From NCBI GenBank assembly GCA_022827625.1, contig JAJEIE010000040.1, positions 62,001 to 126,000 on the forward strand: a stretch of 64,000 bases of DNA, in the 5' to 3' direction. Under the pieces are notes generated by a model. The model was not told the origin of the DNA. It saw only the letters and a program-made list of their open reading frames with translations, and made no database searches. Below are positions 61,002 to 64,000 of the stretch, piece after piece (position 1 is the stretch's first letter; each line of letters opens with the position of its first letter). The DNA comes from Candidatus Poribacteria bacterium. Lineage in GTDB: Bacteria > Poribacteria > WGA-4E > WGA-3G. Both the position numbers and the translations under genes were made by a program.

Positions 61002-61189
61002 GTGGATCCCTCTTTCCAGTTGATGAAGTTTCCTAACCATCTTTCACAATCTCGGAACGACTGTAACTTTACTATAAAAGCATTCTCTACAGGCTTTACA
61101 GGTACTTTATCATACTCTTTCTGACTAATTCAAGAGAAAACGTAAAACTTAAGAGTCGTTTGATTTTCAAGAGGAAAAGTATTTTTTCC

Positions 61190-61219
61190 TTGACAAACCG
61201 TATCTGCTAATTGTATTTT
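61190..61219 (+). promoter_or_regulatory. Promoter candidate for the crystallin-fusion gene
   Basis: TTGACA (61190-61195), 18 bp, TATTTT (61214-61219), about 157 bp before the ATG at 61376. The rest of the gap 61002-61375 holds only the hairpin at 61329. Confidence 0.45.
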
Positions 61220-61328
61220 AATTAAACTTGCAGTTTGGTTCACAAGCGACGCAATGACGCGCTGCTGCCAAATGCGCGTGCTTTGGTTAGCCGATGTATG
61301 TGCTTTCTGATAGCACTTGTGAAATCGA

Positions 61329-61352
61329 ACCGCTATGCTTTCGTATAGCGGT
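61329..61352 (+). promoter_or_regulatory. Leader hairpin upstream of the crystallin-fusion gene
   Basis: ACCGCTATGC pairs with GTATAGCGGT around a TTTC loop (10-bp stem with one G-T pair). It ends 23 bp before the start codon and could affect mRNA stability or ribosome access. Confidence 0.4.
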
Positions 61353-61375
61353 GATACCAGAAACAAGGATCAGTG

Positions 61376-62791
61376 ATGACTAACATGCCGAGGCTCGTCG
61401 TTGAAGTTTTTGAACATGTGAACTTTCAAGGACGCAAAGTAACGCTCATTGAATCCGTACCAAATACAGGGGAAATCGGGGCACAAGACATTATCTCCTC
61501 GATCAAAATTTATAAGGGACCAGGGTTCAACGCGTCTCCAAACTATAAAGCTATCTTCCATGAGCATGAAGACTATAAGGGACGCCGATTGGTCCTGCCG
61601 CCGGGGTTTTATCCCAATATTCACGATATCCCGTATAATTTCGGGGACGCGATTACGGCTATCAGTTTTAGCCCCTCGGCGCATCCAACACCCCCTGAAT
61701 ATGGGGCTGTCCCCGTTATTATTGAGGTGTTTCGGAATGTAGACTATAGCGGACAGCGGAGTGTTATCATGCGAGATGTCAGCTCAATGTTTGACATCGG
61801 TATGAACGATACGGTCTCCTCCATTCGCATCCAGCGCGGTCCGAGTTTTCCGTTCAGCGGATGTCATGTTATTTTCTATGAACACGTCAATTTTGAAGGA
61901 CGCCGATTAGACCTGAATTTAAGCTCAAGAGAGTTCCAGTTGGCACTCCGTAATCTCAGGGACCTCCCGCATTCGCAATCATTTTCAGATATTATCTCTT
62001 CTATAAAGATTGTTCCGTTAGGTGTATTCCGAGTCTTGGTTGTTGTGGGCGATAATAGGTCGGGTGAACCCGCTGTATTAGAATCGCTTACCACAATCGA
62101 AGGATTAGAATTCCAATTCACGACTGTGCATATCAATGATAATCCTGACAATCATGGGGATGCCAATAATGCCGTCAAACTTTCAAGTATGGTGCTTTCG
62201 GACTACGATATCATCTGGTTGACGTGGAATGCTCCCGGACATGACGGCGCATATTTCGTTGAAGATGCGGATGAAGCGATTCAGGATTTTGTACGTAAGG
62301 GGGGGATCGTCTGGGCTTCCGCAATGGACAATAACATCATACCCCCTGATGGGGTCCATACCACTGAACCGCAATGGCGTGGAGACTGGCTCCCTGTTGA
62401 TCGACACCCGATACGTGTTACGAACTCTCAGGATAGCAACGTACACATTACAGATGACGGGCAGAAAACGGGTATGTTTACTTGGCCCCATAAGGTTAAT
62501 GTTGATACGCTCGTAACCGACGACCACTGGGTGACAAACGACAGAAGCTATCGGAAATTAGCAGTCAGAGAGGATAACAGGGATGCCGTGAGTCTACAAT
62601 TACAGTGGGGTGAAGGCTATTACGTCACTTTTGCTGTGGACACTCGCGATGCTTACCGAACGACAATAGCGAAACCTCTTATTGAAAATGCACTCTGCTA
62701 CTTAGCGAACCTCGCATGGCAGACTTCTCCCCGTCAACCGCTCAAGGGACGTTACCGGACGCACCTCAGCAGCGATACAATCTTCCGGTGA
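61376..62791 (+). CDS. Beta/gamma-crystallin repeats fused to amidotransferase-like domain
   Basis: This 471-residue protein without a signal peptide begins with four Greek-key motifs, making two beta/gamma-crystallin domains (about 1-215): VVEVFEHVNFQGRKVTLIE, AIFHEHEDYKGRRLVL, VIIEVFRNVDYSGQRSVIM and VIFYEHVNFEGRRLDL. Calcium motifs of N/D-N/D-x-x-S/T-S type are QDIISS, NDTVSS (best) and SDIISS. Residues about 220-455 resemble a ThuA/class I glutamine-amidotransferase-like fold (FRVLVVVGDNR, DYDIIWLTWNAPG, AIQDFVRKGGIVWASAMDNN). AAGGA precedes the ATG; a GTG one codon upstream is possible. The combination suggests a Ca2+-stabilised protein of unknown activity. Confidence 0.82.
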   Translation: MTNMPRLVVEVFEHVNFQGRKVTLIESVPNTGEIGAQDIISSIKIYKGPGFNASPNYKAIFHEHEDYKGRRLVLPPGFYPNIHDIPYNFGDAITAISFSPSAHPTPPEYGAVPVIIEVFRNVDYSGQRSVIMRDVSSMFDIGMNDTVSSIRIQRGPSFPFSGCHVIFYEHVNFEGRRLDLNLSSREFQLALRNLRDLPHSQSFSDIISSIKIVPLGVFRVLVVVGDNRSGEPAVLESLTTIEGLEFQFTTVHINDNPDNHGDANNAVKLSSMVLSDYDIIWLTWNAPGHDGAYFVEDADEAIQDFVRKGGIVWASAMDNNIIPPDGVHTTEPQWRGDWLPVDRHPIRVTNSQDSNVHITDDGQKTGMFTWPHKVNVDTLVTDDHWVTNDRSYRKLAVREDNRDAVSLQLQWGEGYYVTFAVDTRDAYRTTIAKPLIENALCYLANLAWQTSPRQPLKGRYRTHLSSDTIFR

Positions 62792-62862
62792 AAATTTGTA
62801 GGCACACTCGCACAAGATACATCGGTGCCTCTGTTCTATTCTATACATTATAGGAGAATTGA

Positions 62863-64000
62863 ATGCGTTTCATTGCTGTTATTGTCTTCTTGATTGCCGT
62901 AGCCATCGCTGTTGGATGGTTTGCCTTCAAAAACCTCGACAGTTTTGGGCAGAGCGGAGTGATGCGTGTACTCGGATTTACACTACTCGTATTGCTCGCT
63001 ATCTTGGCAGCATTTGTTGCTATGGTCATCCGATACCGGATACCTAAAGCCGATGTCGCACTCGTGCGAACTGGTGGTTCCAAAGAGAAAATCAGTATTA
63101 CCGGCGGTCTCTGGGTTAACACTATCATCCATGAAATCAAGGAAATTTCTCTTAATACCATGCGAATTGAGGCGATCCGTGAGGGACCAGAGGCGTTGAT
63201 TACCTATGATTTCAACCGTGGTGATGTAGAAGTCGTTTTCTATCTTAAAGTTGAACCGAATCAAACCGATATTTTACGCGCAGCGCAAGCACTCGGTGAT
63301 AAATCTATGACCCCTGAAACCGTGCGCGAATTAATTGAACCTAAACTTGAAGGTGCTTTGCGGAGCGTCGCCGCCGAAAGCGAAATCCAGGATCTCCTCC
63401 AGAAACGTCAAGAGTTTGGTGAGAAAGTTCAAGCAGCGTGCGGTGAGGACTTGCAGACCCAAAACGGTTTGACGCTTGAGACTGTGTCGATTATCCGAGT
63501 GGATCAAACGCCTGTTGAAACCTTGGACGCTGAAAACCGGTTTGATGCTGTCGGTATTCGTGAAATTACCGAAATTACAGCCGAGCAAGAACGAGAAAAA
63601 GAACGTATCGTCCTGGAAAAAGAGGTCGCTATCGTTCAAATTGAAGTCGATGCCCGTATCCAGAAACTCGAAGCAGAACAGCAACAGGCATGGGCTGAAT
63701 CTGACCAGCAGAAGAACATCGCTATCTATGCCGCTGAACGAGAAGCAGAAACGCTCAAATTCCAATTTGAGATGGAACAGGGTGTCCAAGAGCGCGAATA
63801 CGAGATGAAGCAAGAGGTCGAGCGCGCCCGTATTGCCCAAGAACAGATTGTCCAAGAACGCGAAATTGAGATGAATCGCGACATCCAAATCGCCCGCGTC
63901 CAACAAGAGCAAGTCGTCCAAGAACGTGAAATTGAGAAAAACCTCATCGTCGAAACACAACAGATTGAGCAGTCGAAAGTTGTACAACTCGCCGAAATCC
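62863..64000 (+). CDS. Flotillin/SPFH-domain protein, N-terminal part
   Basis: The gene continues past the window end; about 379 residues are visible. TAGGAG precedes the ATG at 62863. Two hydrophobic segments (about 3-22 and 35-58) anchor it, followed by an SPFH domain (YRIPKADVALVRTGGSKEKI, EALITYDFNRGDVEVVFYLK) and a long coiled coil. The coiled coil contains a 22-residue repeat (for example EQIVQEREIEMNRDIQIARV, three copies from about residue 301). Flotillins such as YqiK/FloT organise membrane microdomains and secretion or stress complexes. The YqiK-like two-helix start fits, but the C-terminus is not visible. Confidence 0.88.
   Translation, partial: MRFIAVIVFLIAVAIAVGWFAFKNLDSFGQSGVMRVLGFTLLVLLAILAAFVAMVIRYRIPKADVALVRTGGSKEKISITGGLWVNTIIHEIKEISLNTMRIEAIREGPEALITYDFNRGDVEVVFYLKVEPNQTDILRAAQALGDKSMTPETVRELIEPKLEGALRSVAAESEIQDLLQKRQEFGEKVQAACGEDLQTQNGLTLETVSIIRVDQTPVETLDAENRFDAVGIREITEITAEQEREKERIVLEKEVAIVQIEVDARIQKLEAEQQQAWAESDQQKNIAIYAAEREAETLKFQFEMEQGVQEREYEMKQEVERARIAQEQIVQEREIEMNRDIQIARVQQEQVVQEREIEKNLIVETQQIEQSKVVQLAEI

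Noticed and set aside
1-64000. tRNA or rRNA genes
   Set aside because: No cloverleaf-like segment or rRNA signature was recognised by eye; a covariance search (tRNAscan-SE, Rfam) would be decisive.

Overview
The window looks like a piece of an uncultured Gram-negative bacterial genome with moderate GC content. An outer membrane is implied by an LpxL-type acyltransferase, Omp85-type barrels and a PorV-like protein. The best fit from memory is Candidatus Poribacteria or a close relative. Reasons are the five phytanoyl-CoA dioxygenase (PhyH) genes in 64 kb, the Gfo/Idh/MocA oxidoreductase, several secreted LamG/concanavalin-like proteins, very large sigma-factor fusions, and many short palindromic repeats that run into coding sequence. 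No rRNA, tRNA, CRISPR array, transposase or phage gene was recognised. This assignment is inference; no marker gene was searched.

Layout. 1-4.8 kb (minus): three tandem MscS-type channels, an outer-membrane-like protein, CorA and an orphan PhoB-like regulator. 5-7.1 kb (plus): a secreted GCPII-like M28 peptidase. 7.3-13 kb (minus): an FbpC/PotA-like ATPase, a large polytopic membrane protein, an S41 protease and LpxL. 13.2-15.2 kb (plus): two related membrane proteins. 15.3-17.2 kb (minus): a Gfo/Idh/MocA oxidoreductase with a PhyH.

17.4-34.5 kb (plus) is the most unusual part. Three paralogous proteins of about 1,000 residues each combine an N-terminal ECF sigma factor, one transmembrane segment and a C-terminal BNR/Ycf48-like beta-propeller. 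Between them lie a STAS protein, a tiny membrane protein, two ABC permeases without ATPases, and secreted proteins. Two transcription units start with a matching ECF-type promoter candidate (TGCAAC, then 18 bp, then CGTC), and degenerate copies of it occur nearby. Five copies of a palindromic element of about 56 bp are confined to this region.

34.7-41.7 kb (plus): two Omp85/POTRA-type barrels flank a protein with a TonB-like N-terminus and a PA14 domain, followed by a DUF4159 protein. 41.8-47 kb: PhyH, LamG, GNAT, PhyH, SDR and PhyH genes. 47.3-51 kb (plus): a small defence-like unit of an FRG-TPR protein, a methyltransferase fused to a nuclease-like domain, and an MNT-HEPN fusion. It runs directly into a PhyH gene and a GH43/GH32-like propeller gene. 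52.7-53.7 kb (minus): a small membrane protein and a CBM9-like exported protein.

54-60 kb (plus) is a housekeeping block: ftsH, folP, acpS, a PorV-like protein, a degenerate GcvH-like protein, mqnD (futalosine menaquinone pathway) and a small ORF. 60-64 kb: an SdiA-regulated/YjiK-like protein, a beta/gamma-crystallin protein fused to an amidotransferase-like domain, and a flotillin cut off by the window end.

How the genes may work together. The sigma-propeller proteins are built to carry an extracytoplasmic signal across the membrane in one chain, and they probably control themselves and adjacent export or permease genes. Four exported proteins share a C-terminal KLxxxWGxxK tail that could be a common sorting or anchoring signal. 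The PhyH, oxidoreductase, SDR and glycosidase-like genes suggest oxidative breakdown or modification of organic substrates.
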